DNA of 64,000 nt, from assembly GCA_032622095.1 (NCBI GenBank), contig CP136062.1, positions 201,027,959 through 201,091,958 on the forward strand, in the 5' to 3' direction. Every line of letters starts with the position of its first letter. The stretch's first letter is position 1. The DNA is from Siphonodentalium dalli (Eukaryota > Mollusca > Scaphopoda > Gadilida > Siphonodentaliidae). Shown piece by piece: positions 11,428 to 23,900 of the stretch. A program made the position numbers and the translations under genes. The notes under the pieces were generated by a model. It saw only the letters and a list, made by a program, of their open reading frames with translations, ran no database searches and had not been told where the DNA came from.

Positions 11428-12658
11428 GTTGGGAAAATTGAGCAAGAAGAAGCATTTTTTTCATATTTTTATACAAAAATGTACATAATTATAACAATGA
11501 CGCTCATCAGCTTTAATGAGTTTGAAATGAAGAATACATGTCACCATCAGCTTGAACATAAAACAACTTAAAAACAAGAGAAAAAATTTACTTTCACTGT
11601 TATCATCTTGAAGCGGTGTCAATTCTTCAAATTAAATTCCCTTTTATGAGAATTCAGATATATCAATATATTTCTATTCTATAATGAGATTACTGACCAG
11701 TGAGTTCCTAAGAAAATTTTGATAAGGTGACATCATGTGAGAATATGCAATGATGATGTATAGCTGATTAATGTTAATATCAAATAAATGAACAACTCAA
11801 TGGAACAAACATATATCCCATGCTTGCAGTATTTTAAAATTCATTGTCAAGATGTTATGTCATCTGTGTTATCCCCAAGTTGCAAGCTATTTACCAGACA
11901 TACACCAGTATTAGAATTGTTCAGTGGGAAAATATTTTTTGTGGAATTTTTTGAAAATATATGTTCTTGAACTAGAGTATTTCATCTCACTTATCATTCT
12001 GGCAGAACTAAACTATCTCTGGAAATGTTGTGGATACATGCAGATTTGTTAATTTATCTATTTTGTATATTTATTAAATGCAAAAAAACTATTTTAGGGC
12101 AAAATATTGTGCATTAATGTGCAAGCACAATTTTAAATATTTAGAGCCCAATTTGTCATATCCGAGTTGGTTTCATCAAATTGCTCTCTATAGGCAAGTG
12201 TTAACACAATTATAAATGAGATGGTACACAATTAGAGGCTAATTATTACTGATCTGAGTCCAGTTTCTGTTCAAAAGGTAAATATTATAATTGGCCTTTA
12301 ATGGTGTGCCGTATCATTGATAGTTTATTTCATCTTGCAGTGTCTTTAATTATAGTTTGATAGCAAAACATGCGTACTTGGTAAGCTGACCAATTTAATG
12401 TGATAAAAAATATACAGGTATGTTGATTTGATCAAATCTATCATTATCTATGTCACGTTTTTATTCTGAACTATTATATATTTACTCTGCTAGTCCAAAA
12501 TCATGCCATGTGATATGCCTTAATTTTTGGGTTTATATAGAGAAAAATAAATTGTGGCCTAAAAGTCATTGATGCTGAAGCTGTATGAACCATCATGGTA
12601 CACTGAACATGTGTCCTTATCAATCAGCTGTACTGGAGCAGGTTCTGAATCGCCCATC
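11428..12658. other. Intergenic region downstream of NHP2
   Basis: AT-rich, no exon recognised. On the - strand the AATAAA at 12465-12460 is a candidate NHP2 poly(A) signal. Convergent space between PGAM and NHP2. Confidence 0.45.
12460..12465 (-). terminator. Candidate poly(A) signal of NHP2
   Basis: TTTATT on + reads AATAAA on -, about 410 bases after the NHP2 stop codon. A nearer AATAAA at 12856-12851 lies inside the adjacent MITE, only about 20 bases after the stop. Confidence 0.35.
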
Positions 12659-12660
12659 TA

Positions 12661-12869
12661 CAGTAATGCCCTAAATAATCGACTCCTTACCCACAGCAGA
12701 ATTATGGGTAATTTTTCAGGATTTAGTCGGAAATATGGCTTGTTGCCATTCATCGGAAAGCTCTCAGAGCTTTCCAATGAATGACAACAAGCCATATTTC
12801 CGACTAAATCCTGAAAAATTACCCATAATTCTGCTGTGGTTAAGGAGTCGTTTATTTAGGCCATTACTG
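12661..12869. mobile_element. TA-flanked palindromic MITE forming the start of the NHP2 3' UTR
   Basis: TA at 12659-12660 and 12870-12871 flank inverted ends CAGTAATG and CATTACTG. The two arms of about 100 bases are almost perfectly complementary around AGCTCTCAGAGCT at 12760-12772. A TA target suggests a Tc1/mariner-type derivative. The right end lies 3 bases beyond the NHP2 stop codon. A half-length relative is at 25366-25501. Confidence 0.8.
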
Positions 12870-12873
12870 TATA

Positions 12874-12996
12874 CTATACTGGAGTAGGTAAGCCACTCAT
12901 TTCTGCATGGCACTCATCGTAGGATTCCTGGTAGTTCTCATGTGGTTTGACTAGAGCTGCTACTGTCGTCCGAACTCCACATCCGGAACCAAGATC
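12874..12996 (-). CDS. NHP2 exon 4 (terminal)
   Basis: 41 codons from DLGSGCGVRTT through KPHENYQESYDEC to LPTPV and TAG (12876-12874). Acceptor AG at 12998-12997. Confidence 0.93.
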   Translation of the reverse strand, partial: DLGSGCGVRTTVAALVKPHENYQESYDECHAEMSGLPTPV

Positions 12997-14851
12997 CTTA
13001 AAATAATTAAATTGTATGGTTAGTTGGCAAGTTTTAGGACTTGAAATCTATGACCATATCATGACATTGTAAATTTTGGTACTGGAGTAAGACAGTGTAG
13101 TGTATTAATTTCACCTCCAAATCACTTAATTGTATGCATAAGCCAATACTTGGTATTAAAGCAACAGAAATCTTTATTTTAACCCTTCCATGACTAGAGC
13201 TTCCATAAATTTTGCATAACCCTGTGTCAATGAATTCTCTTATATATGCGAGTATCTGATAGGAAGCCTCACATATATAAAAGAATACATTGGCCTAACA
13301 CATATTTACATTGACCTGTTGAGCCAGTGCATTCTCTTATATATGCGAGGCTCCCTGTGGATTCGATAATTCAAGTCTGTGTCATTTCAGGCTATGTAGC
13401 CCAGATTTTCAATTTTGAGGTGAACTGTCACTCCTGCGCATCATCGCTTCCTCGATTTTCATCTTCACAAGTTAATGTGAACATGCCTTGGTTTCATCAG
13501 GTGAGCGAAAAATATGATGATAAAATACAGATACAGGGAAGATGGGAATGGGTTAATTAATACAGTATATCTATGGGACTTTTATATACGCTAATAACCG
13601 AAATTACTTTAAACAGTAGCGCTTTGTGGAAATTTCAATAATTTCTGAGAATTCCGATGGAAGTCAGCAGATGTCAAAGGGAAGTGATATTTCTGACTAT
13701 TGCTATTTACTGTTCAATGGCAAAATATTATCTCTGTTCTATGATATATAGCGTGCATCACTACAAGCAAGCCATATGATATATAGCTCTAGCGGCCATG
13801 CACATACCTCTTTTGTTGGTATAAAGCAGTAGGGAATTCCAGCTTCCTCACAGATCACTGGGAAATGACTGATGCAGTCAATCGGGAAGACATCACCCGC
13901 CAATAGCATGATCCTGGAAGAAAAAGATGTTACAAAATTAGATTTTTATGCCATGAATAAAATATTTTAGGGCTAAAATTGTTACTGGATTTTCGTGACC
14001 TGTTAACCATTTGAATTAACTGAGGTTAACCACAATCATATATACATTTGTGAACGTTTGCCTGACGTCGGGGAAATCGGCAAACCTTGAAATTGGCAAA
14101 CCTGTGGAGTTCGGAATGAAACATGGGTGGTTCCTATTACCTCTCTTGCAGCGTAATATCGTCGTGATGTAATTTAAACTGTAATGAGTATGTTGCTAAG
14201 AGCAAAGACATGTCGCTAAGACCAAAGACCAAGACAACCCAGCTGAAAGCTCTGATGTAAAAATGTTGCAATATTAACAACTTGATACAGCCTGTTATCA
14301 TAATTATTCTTGCTGTAATAACATGTCCCAAATTGTTGCCAAATAGTTCATTTTGACTGAGGTGTGTTAACCCTTGGGATCCCAGCATTATTTTACATGT
14401 ATCTGACTATATGTTGGTGTTTAAGCACTGTAGTGTTGAAACAATTAGCGATTTTAAGGAATAGACTAGACGCCAGAGGTAATCGACTACTAGTCGAACC
14501 CCTTCTAAGAGTTCCCGTTTCTATGCCCATATGACGTATAAAATGGGCCATGTGGCATTGCAGTTTCGAGTATCCAACTCTTCCGTGTCAGAACGTTCAA
14601 ACGGAAAGCACGTGAACTATGTAATATCTGTTTTGCCCGTGAGTCTCCCAATATGATGTATTAAACCCGGCTCTCCTGCAACCTCCATATAATCTCACGG
14701 TTTGGGGAATGCAGGTAATAAAAAATTTTATTTAAACAAAAATTGTCGCCGGTAACCTGGAAATAAATAAGCAAGTCTCGTTCGTAAGTCTCGCTAACGA
14801 GATGTCGGGTGTGTTCTATTGTCTCTCTGAATTGGCGCCTCATGTGTCGCA

Positions 14852-14904
<53 letters not shown>

Positions 14905-17900
14905 GGGGTTATGGTTATAAGAATGATCTAGAATTTATTCAGTTACTGAGTTGGCTTTACCAGCTTGACTTGTCGCGAATTATGTTTTGTATATCATTGA
15001 AGCCATTTTGTTGCATCATTACTCTAGTATTACACGTGCGACAGTGAGAAGTTATCACTGGTCAATTGCGTCCCATGGAACTACATGTAGACAGTGTTCA
15101 GTCGGCAGCGACACTTTTAACATATCTTTGATGATCAACATAAAAGAAACTGCGCCTACACGTGCATACATTGGGTTCAGTTCAGGTCATGCAGGTTCAC
15201 CGCCCTTGCATGACTGGCAGTGGCATAGTTAAAGGAACAATGCAATAAGGCTTTAACCCTTTGAACCTTGGCTCCCCACAACGATCGACACCCTGACCCT
15301 GGGCTCCCAGTGGTATTTTTTATATTGTGGCCAGTGTTTAGATGTATGGTGTTGTTTATGTTCAAGTGGTGTCACATTTCTGAAACTTTAGATGTATGTT
15401 CCCCATGGACCAACTGATTATTTTACGATCTGGTTACATTGCCACGTGGTCACTCCCTGGTAATGGATGCTGGGCATCTACCCGATATTGAAAGTAAAAT
15501 ACAATTATAGCTTTTACGGTCATAATTCAGCCCAAGGAAATGGCGTTTCTGATGCAGTCAACACCCTATTGTGAAATTTGAGATATATCTGGCCAGAAGT
15601 CTAATCCTAACTTGTATTTAAGGGTAGCAACGGTTGCTAAGCAAATACCCCAAATGATCGAATGACACCATTGCCCTGTGTATCCAATTGTATTATGCCC
15701 CAATTTAGACATTCTTGGCATGCACATGCTGATGGTTATGTTCAAATGGTGCTACAGGTCTGAAATTTAACAGGTATGTTCCCATGGGCCATTGTGTATT
15801 TTTTTTAGAACAGTATACTTTGCCACTCGATCCTCCCTGGTAACGGTTTCTAAGCAACTACCCGGAACTGAAAGTATAATGCAATTATAGCTTATAGCGT
15901 CGTATAATTCCGCGCTAAGAAACGGCATTTTCTATGCAGTCAATACCCTATTGTGAAACTGAAGATACATCAGGTCAGAAGTTTGAACCTACATGTAGTT
16001 TGTATTTAACGGTATCAATGGTTGCTAAGCATATAGCCCAAGTGATCGAATGACACCACTTCCCTGTGCATTCAATGGCATTACGTCCCGTTTTAGACAT
16101 CACCTATACGGTGATGGTCATGTTCAAATGGTGCCACGAGTCTTAAACTTTACATAATTGTTCAATAATGCACAATTTGACCATGTGTTTGTAATGTGCA
16201 CGCGCAAGTAGATCGGACTAGATGGTATTGTGACCATGCAACCCATTTCCATAGTACTACTCTGGTGCAATGTCAAAACGTGCAGCTGTATAACGCAAAT
16301 TTATGTACTATGGAGATCCTTGATGTGATTGTATCATTTCACAAAAATCCATACATTTATCATTATATCCTATGCGCATGCGTGAAACAAATCGACTCAA
16401 ATAAGTAACTGCGTGCGCCTTCCTCACATATGACAGAACACTGATTTAAACCAAAAAGAGTGATCGAAATGGTGTCTTTCTACAATCCTGCGAACCGCGC
16501 AACAATGTAGAGCTTTACCCGAATTGCTTCAAATAATGTACGTTTGTTGAATTCTGCGCTGTGCGCATGCGCATGTTTTTCTACCCCAACTAGTTGGCAA
16601 CAAACTCATACACATGCACCCATGGCACTGCTGAAGTTCCTTGGGATCATGTACATAGATATAAGTGGATATACCAATGGTTATAACATGTATACACATG
16701 CTACATATGTTTATGATGTCACTGAATGCTGCTGGCCGCTTTTGCGGCCAGTCGGGTGTATGAACGTTTTCTGGCTGGAACAGTCTGGTTCAAAGGGTTA
16801 AGAAGTTAATATGTGTTACTGTAAAATCCTTTTTATTTGTGGGGGTTCATTGTTGATTCGTGGTTCGACCCAACCACGAAATCTAAACCCAACGAAATAA
16901 TTATTGACTAGAGTAAATCAGAGAAAACAATCGTGTCGATGGCATTGTTCATGACTTACGTTGCTGCAGTATGTTGTGCATCACTGATTATTTTCGGATT
17001 GGGAAGACCAGCAGTGTCCGGAGATCGAGTTTCGACTTTTCCACATTTTAAACACGAAGTAAGAGACATAAAATTTTGTTAGTGGCCTATTCATATTTGT
17101 TTGTATATAACAGTCTGCTCCCTGCGATAATAATTTGTATAAACAATGCGTACTGAATTGATCTCTTAAATAAAGGCTAATGGTTTCATCACGTGCAGGT
17201 TACATAAAACAATAAATGACTATACCTCACTAGCGTGTGAAATGAAGCCGATAGCTATTAGTACATTGATTGCGTAATGCCCTTTCGGCAACGGATATCT
17301 GTTGGCCCGATATCTCAATGATCATGATGTCAACTCTCAATGATGTCAGAAGCCTGCTATTGTAGGAGCTGTTGGTGAAGATAAATATGACACCTGATCC
17401 ACGAATTCATGTCCCCACGAAATAGCCCTTTTATAAGAAACCACGAAATTTGAAGCCGACGAAATTAAAGCCAATCACAGTAACTGTTACAGATTACATG
17501 ATAATTTGGCCGTGCAATGGCACTGCTGTCATGATAGCACATACAATGTAGGTACTGCTTTTTGCTGACTAGTCGATTGTAAACATGTTATTTGTGTAAA
17601 ATGCAAAAATTTACAGACAATAATAAGCTCCTCCCAGTAATCAACCTTGTGAGTGGTCTGCGATTGTCTCCTACTTTTGCGTTGCCGATTGGCCAGCCAT
17701 CTAAAATGTGACACATGGCATTAATCAATGGCGTTTCAGCCCTAAAATGACAGACTGAGAATTATTGACATTGACAGCTCTAATCACTTTATAATGACCT
17801 CAGGCTCAAATCAACATGCATGGCAGGTATACAATGGAATAGGAAGCATGTGCCAGGACCCATGTAGTGATGTATTGTTAAAACATAACGTTTCTCATAA

Positions 17901-20900
17901 ATAAGCTAACACAGGAAACATGAACAAAATATGGTCAAAATATCAAAATAAATTGTAGAATTAACGTTTTTTACCTATTTGACCCTCCACACAAAATATA
18001 AGTCATTTTAAGAATTACTATTGAGGGAAACTTCAAAGAGCTATGTCCCTGGCTCCGCCCCTATTTGACCCGGTGACCCCATTTGAACAAATCTAAATTC
18101 CAGTCACCTAGGAAATTTCCATATAAAATATTAGCCCATTCGGTCAAATGGTTTTGGAGAAGAAGTTTTTTAAAGAATTGTAGACGGATGGACGAACGGA
18201 CAGGGAGTGATGACTATAGCTCCACCAGAGACGAAATAAGATACACCAAATATGAGCCTTGTATGATAATGGAATAATGACGACTATTTCGTAACAATAT
18301 TCAAATCTAGTCCCGAATGTTCTGACATATAAGTGATTGTAAACATGTTTTTCTCCTACTCTTGCGTTGCCCAGCCATCTAAAATGTGTCACATAGCATT
18401 AATCAATAGTAAGTCATTCAAGAAATAAGGCAATCATCGTATGAAAAAATTCTCATTTTGCTATGTTACGGTGAACATGGGTACACATATTGAGAGAGGT
18501 TTTAAGTCCAAACACTGGTTCTTTAATATTTATGATTTGATCAATGGTTTTAAAGGTACTCAATCCGATCAGATGCTCCTAAATTACTATTTCTTTGGCT
18601 TCGGGGGTAAACAACATTTGATCATCAAAGCTCAGAGTGATCAGATATCGATTTTTGAAGTTTGTTATTTCTCGAGATTTGTAATAATACTAGTATGTGG
18701 CCCAGAAACACGTGGTCAAAAATTGCGGATGAAGATGGATAACTCTAAAATTAAGTGGTAATATGGTCAAATTTCATGATACTTTAGTGATATTACGGCC
18801 ATATTTTGTTGAACAAAATGTTGATAAATAACAAGTTTTGGGAAATTTGATACCATAGTTGACAGTGGTTAGCATTATTTTGTTGCAATAAATCGATTCT
18901 GATAACTAAAGCGTATATTTTAAAGAAATGCTGTTGTTGTATCTTGATGGTATGGGGACAGTCTGATTGGATTGAGTACCTTTAATAAAGTTCTATCAGA
19001 CAATCCAAATAAGATCAGTATGGCATACTTTTAATACCTACTTCAGGAAAGTGTTCAGTGTTAAACTGTTAATAATCACTTTAAGATTACTTACCCCTTT
19101 TCACCCTTCCTGATAGATTTTTGAGCAACCTTCACTCCAAGCTTCACCTTTTTTTCTTTGATAGCTGAAAAGAAATTCCAAACTTCAGGTAAATCAATGA
19201 TAATCAATCCTCGCCTTTTCAAATTTTGTAAATAGAATGGGCCTGAATAAAGCCCAATTTTTTCCTTCACCTTCACGATGACTCAATAAACAGCGTTCCT
19301 TGTCAAGTGTATTCCTAATATGGCATGAATAAAGAGCGTTTAATAAACCAGAAATTGCTGACTTTGACAGGTATATAATATAACAAGAGCATCGCTAGGG
19401 CGTGGCAAAATACGCCCTTTAGCCATTTCGAATTGTACTATCGCAAAATAAGATAATACTTTGAGCTTACATTTGAAGAAAATCTGATATACCCCTAATT
19501 TCAATGCCAAAATGTGGTCAAATTCTAAGTCGAAAAAATGGCCATAACTCATGTAAAAATAATTAGACAGAACCTATATTCAAACTTGGTCTGTAGTTTT
19601 AGATGGGAAATACACATACCAGCTTTGGTTCAGCTCAAATAATCAAAACTGGAGTTATCGGTCGGAAACCAAAATGTTATGAAATTGGTCAAATTCTAAG
19701 TCGAAAAAGGGCTGTAACTCATGTAAAAATAATTGGACGGAACCCATATTCGAACTTGGCCTGTATCTTTAGCTGGGAAATACACATACCAACTTTGGTT
19801 CAGATCAAATAATCCAAACTGGAGTTATCGGTCGGAAACCAAAAATGTTAAATGACAGTCAAATTCTAAGTCGAAAAAGGGCCGTAACTCATGTAAAAAT
19901 AATTGGACGGAACCCATATTCGAACTTGGCCTGTATCTTTAGCTGGGAAATACACATACCAACTTTGGTTCAGATCAAATAATCCAAACTGGAGTTATCG
20001 GTCGGAAACCAAAAATGTTAAATGACGGTCAAATTCTAAGTCGAAAAAGGGCCGTAACTCATGTAAAAATATTTGGACGGAACCTATATTCGAACTTAGC
20101 CTGTATCTTTAGCTGGGAAATACACATACCAACTTTGGTTCAGATCAAATAATCCAAACTGGAGTTATCGATCGGAAACCGAAAATGTTAACGGACGGAC
20201 GGACAGACAGACGGACGGACGGACAGACGGACAGACTGATAACATAATACGACCTTTTTTCAAAAAGGGCGTATAAAAAGCATGTATATCAAAAGTTTGT
20301 GTACATGTATTTATATATGTTATCCCTCCTTCGAAAAGTGTTATATATAATTGGATGTTCAAACCAACCACGGCCAATGTTTATATCGACGTTAGTGTCG
20401 CTTTTATAATGCTATCGTATTATGCGTAATTGACACAAAGAGGTTGATAATATATGCACAAAGCCATATATACATAGTTAGATAAGCTGGCAAACAGAAA
20501 CAGCATGTGACAAGTTGGTTAGTTATCCAAAATGGATATCACTTTGTTTTGATTACATATTGGTTATTGCGCACATGTACCAAAAGCAGCCTATAAATAT
20601 CAGAATAGCTAGTAGTGTTGAAATGACTAGCGTATTTCATAGTCGACACCTACTATATATAGAACGATAAAAATCCCACACAGGATTATCAAAGTATGTT
20701 CTTGGACATTGAGGATTTGCCCATTTCAACGTGTTGGAATGTCGTAAATATATCATTATATTTATTGATGTAATGATGTTGACAGCCTAATGACAGGTAA
20801 GTATCATATCATATAATATTGGGGTAAACTTCAGCGTTGGAGTAATGTTCCGCGAATTCCCGACAAAGTGACAGTCATAAATACTATTGAGAGCAGGAGT

Positions 20901-23900
20901 CCATTTAACTAAAAAAAATTGGATAGCATTTTGCAATACTGGGTAGATTATGTATAGCATTTCCTACCAATACATGTTTTTTAATTGTCAGTTGATTAGC
21001 AGAAATTGGAAATTGCATCGAGCCCTGATAGAGACTTTGATATGCCGGTAGCTGGATGCAGCAAGCTTTCTAACTCCTGGCATGCATGCGAAGTCTATTT
21101 TGCGCTTGACGATATCACAATTGTGCCTGTATATTACACGGTTATATGTGTTATAGGTATAACATTTTACGTAACATTCAGTGAGCTATATACCTTGTAA
21201 CCCGTTGGTCTGCTTTATAGGGTGTGTGGGTTATATGGCAATGAGTCAATGACTTGATTAGAAATATGACTGATATATTATACTTATTCCAGCACAATAT
21301 AAACCACATATATATCAACGCCCAGTCAGCAGTGAGTGAACACATGGTCACGTAAAAATTTGTTTGATCATGTATCAGTCATGTGTCGTCAACAATTATA
21401 ACCATTCTACAGCCCTCATAATTGGTTATGGCAATCAGCAATGCCAAAGTCATTTGCTGAAGCAAACTGGTCCACAGCAAAGGGTTACCGAAGCCAAACA
21501 ATCTGAATTAAGAGTGCTGTTTCTATTGACACGTCGGACGTAGAACTTGGCCATCGATCAAAGGCATGCACTTTCAATATGTGAACATGTACAGTAACTC
21601 TGCTGATGCGCCATAGCTTAACAATTGGATTGTGATGAGTCATCAGAAGTGTCCTGCTATCCCCCGCATGACGACTATAAATATCTAGAGCAGCAACATG
21701 TTTTTTTATAATACTGCAACCGCGTCCAGGTGGTCATATTTGGGGTCCATCACAATCGCAATCACCTGTGCTTTATACAATACGGAAGAATATTGCATGA
21801 AGCAATGATTGTTATAGAGGTACCACAATTATTGATTTTTATAATCGGTCGTCAATAATCGATTAATCTTACCGAATACCATCAGTGGAGTATTCCGTAA
21901 TATGGCCTATTGGCTGGGGTGCTGGTTAACTGCACTGTCGCTGGTTGACCTTGAGGCATCGGCTGATGTCATTTTTACGTTAATAAAGTGCATGATAAAT
22001 CACTGTTAATGACTAATGAACACAATGTATTCAATACCAGCACAATTCTCGGCAATGTTATGGTTATAATATTTGTGAGTTCATTAGAACGAACGTAGCC
22101 ATTAATTTCAGTGTTATGACTAGCCAAACAATGGCAAACATACAAACAATATCAAAGTAGGAATGCACGACGGATGGCCGACGGTACCTAAAAAAAAAGT
22201 TAACTATAAGTTTCATCAAACTTCGAGAGTGTGGATAACAATCACAAAGGTGTGCCCCAGTCCTTCGATTTTGAGGCGCGCAATTGCGCTTGCGCGCCTT
22301 GGCGCACGCGGATCTAAAAACCAGCGAGTTATTAAATGCGCACGCCGAAAAATTTAAATGCGCGCGTCGGAATTTGCAGCCAGTGAACGAGATTTTAACA
22401 AACAGCACATCAATGGTTAAACGCCGACAAGACAATTCACCGTGTGTCTTTCTCAGTAGCGATGACGTTGATTACGAACATAATAACAAAGATCAAAGCT
22501 GCCGCCGGCGTCATTCTCACTCAATGATTGGGGTACACCTCGTCACAACTACTGCACGTGCGAGTTCCCGCAAAAAACAGTGTCAATTCTTTGGCAGCCT
22601 CGTTTCAGTTGATGTTTCGGCATGCGGGATTCGCCGATTCATTTGAATATTATTGCTATAGATTAGGTTTTAAGTTTAACTATACTTCGAAGCTATGCTT
22701 AGAAGCCAGTATCTTTCGACTCGGAGAAAAACGAAAAATGGACATTGGAGCCTCCTCAAATACCGACTCTATCAAAACGAAAGAGAGCCCCGGTTGATTC
22801 GTCGGATTCCGGTGAATCTGATTGCGGTAACGATTCCACTTCCGAGTTTGAAGTTTTAAGCGACTGCGAGTCTGGTGAGCATGCGCTCTCAGACGCGGAA
22901 GTGGACTCATTACCGTGATTAGATTCACCTGGATTGCCAGATAATCGGATTATTGTGGACTAGATATTGTACTACAATATAAACATATGTTTTTATTTCT
23001 GTTTTCACTTTAAGTTGCCAAAGGCACACTTGGAATTACACGTGTGTATCATTATAATTGTGTTTGTCTTTATTCAGTAATCATTTCATCCATGTTAATT
23101 TGAATTGTGCTCCCGCAAAAAAGGCGCGCGCAAATTCCAAAAGCTCCGAGCGATATATCGCGCACCTACGTTTTCCAAATTCGAAGGACTGGTGCCCCCA
23201 CCCGCAAATTGCATGACTCAGAACAAGTTAAGTATTTGATAATATTGAGCTTCATCAGCATTCACTGCATGATACGCGATAGCCTGTACCGGTACTAGTA
23301 ACATCTAAGTATATTTATGCAAACAAAGTATACTCGCAAATGACGTCGCGGAGAACATCGCTGATTAAAATGCCGTAGGTTCCCTGGTTTCCAGAGAATG
23401 TCAACTCCCCATTGGTTCAATCAGATGAGATTCAAGGGCAAGTGCATTCAGTTCATTGAACACGGTGACAGTCGGCATATTTCAAAGATGTAGTGCCGCA
23501 TTTCAATTATAAATATACAATGACGTCTCCATAAGTTTAAAGCTGCAGTGCCGCAAATTTGTAGAATATACAACGTCCCGAAGAGTAACCATGTCGCATC
23601 ATCAAATGAACTGCCAACTATTTGCAACATATTAAAAGTTAGTATATATAGTACTCATGTTGTCGGAATCTCGTTTGATATGCGATCAAAGGTTGTTAAC
23701 CCATCGGTTGTAGATTAAACTGTCTAAAACAAACACGGTATTCAATAATACCCAGCATTTTCCAATGTCAAAATAAATAATGCAGATTAATCAACGATGG
23801 AAATGGTAATCGATTATAGGCTTTATCAACGGTTCATCGATTATACGATTAATCGTGGCACCCCTATCATTGTTACCAATTAAATTTTACTAGTATCTAT

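Larger units (their letters stand above)
13914..19094 (-). other. NHP2 intron 2
   Basis: 5.2 kb. It contains a 51-base poly-G tract, a 1.54-kb TTAA element, a short sequence duplicated at about 17560-17720 and 18330-18415, and a TTAA-flanked element at 18554-18981. Confidence 0.85.

Noticed and set aside
14802-15047. ORF with a polyglycine run
   Set aside because: Translation of the poly-G tract in an NHP2 intron; no homology on either side.
22064-22435. 123-codon reverse ORF over the GC-rich element end
   Set aside because: Crosses the element boundary at 22249 and has no recognisable domain; the openness follows from local GC content.
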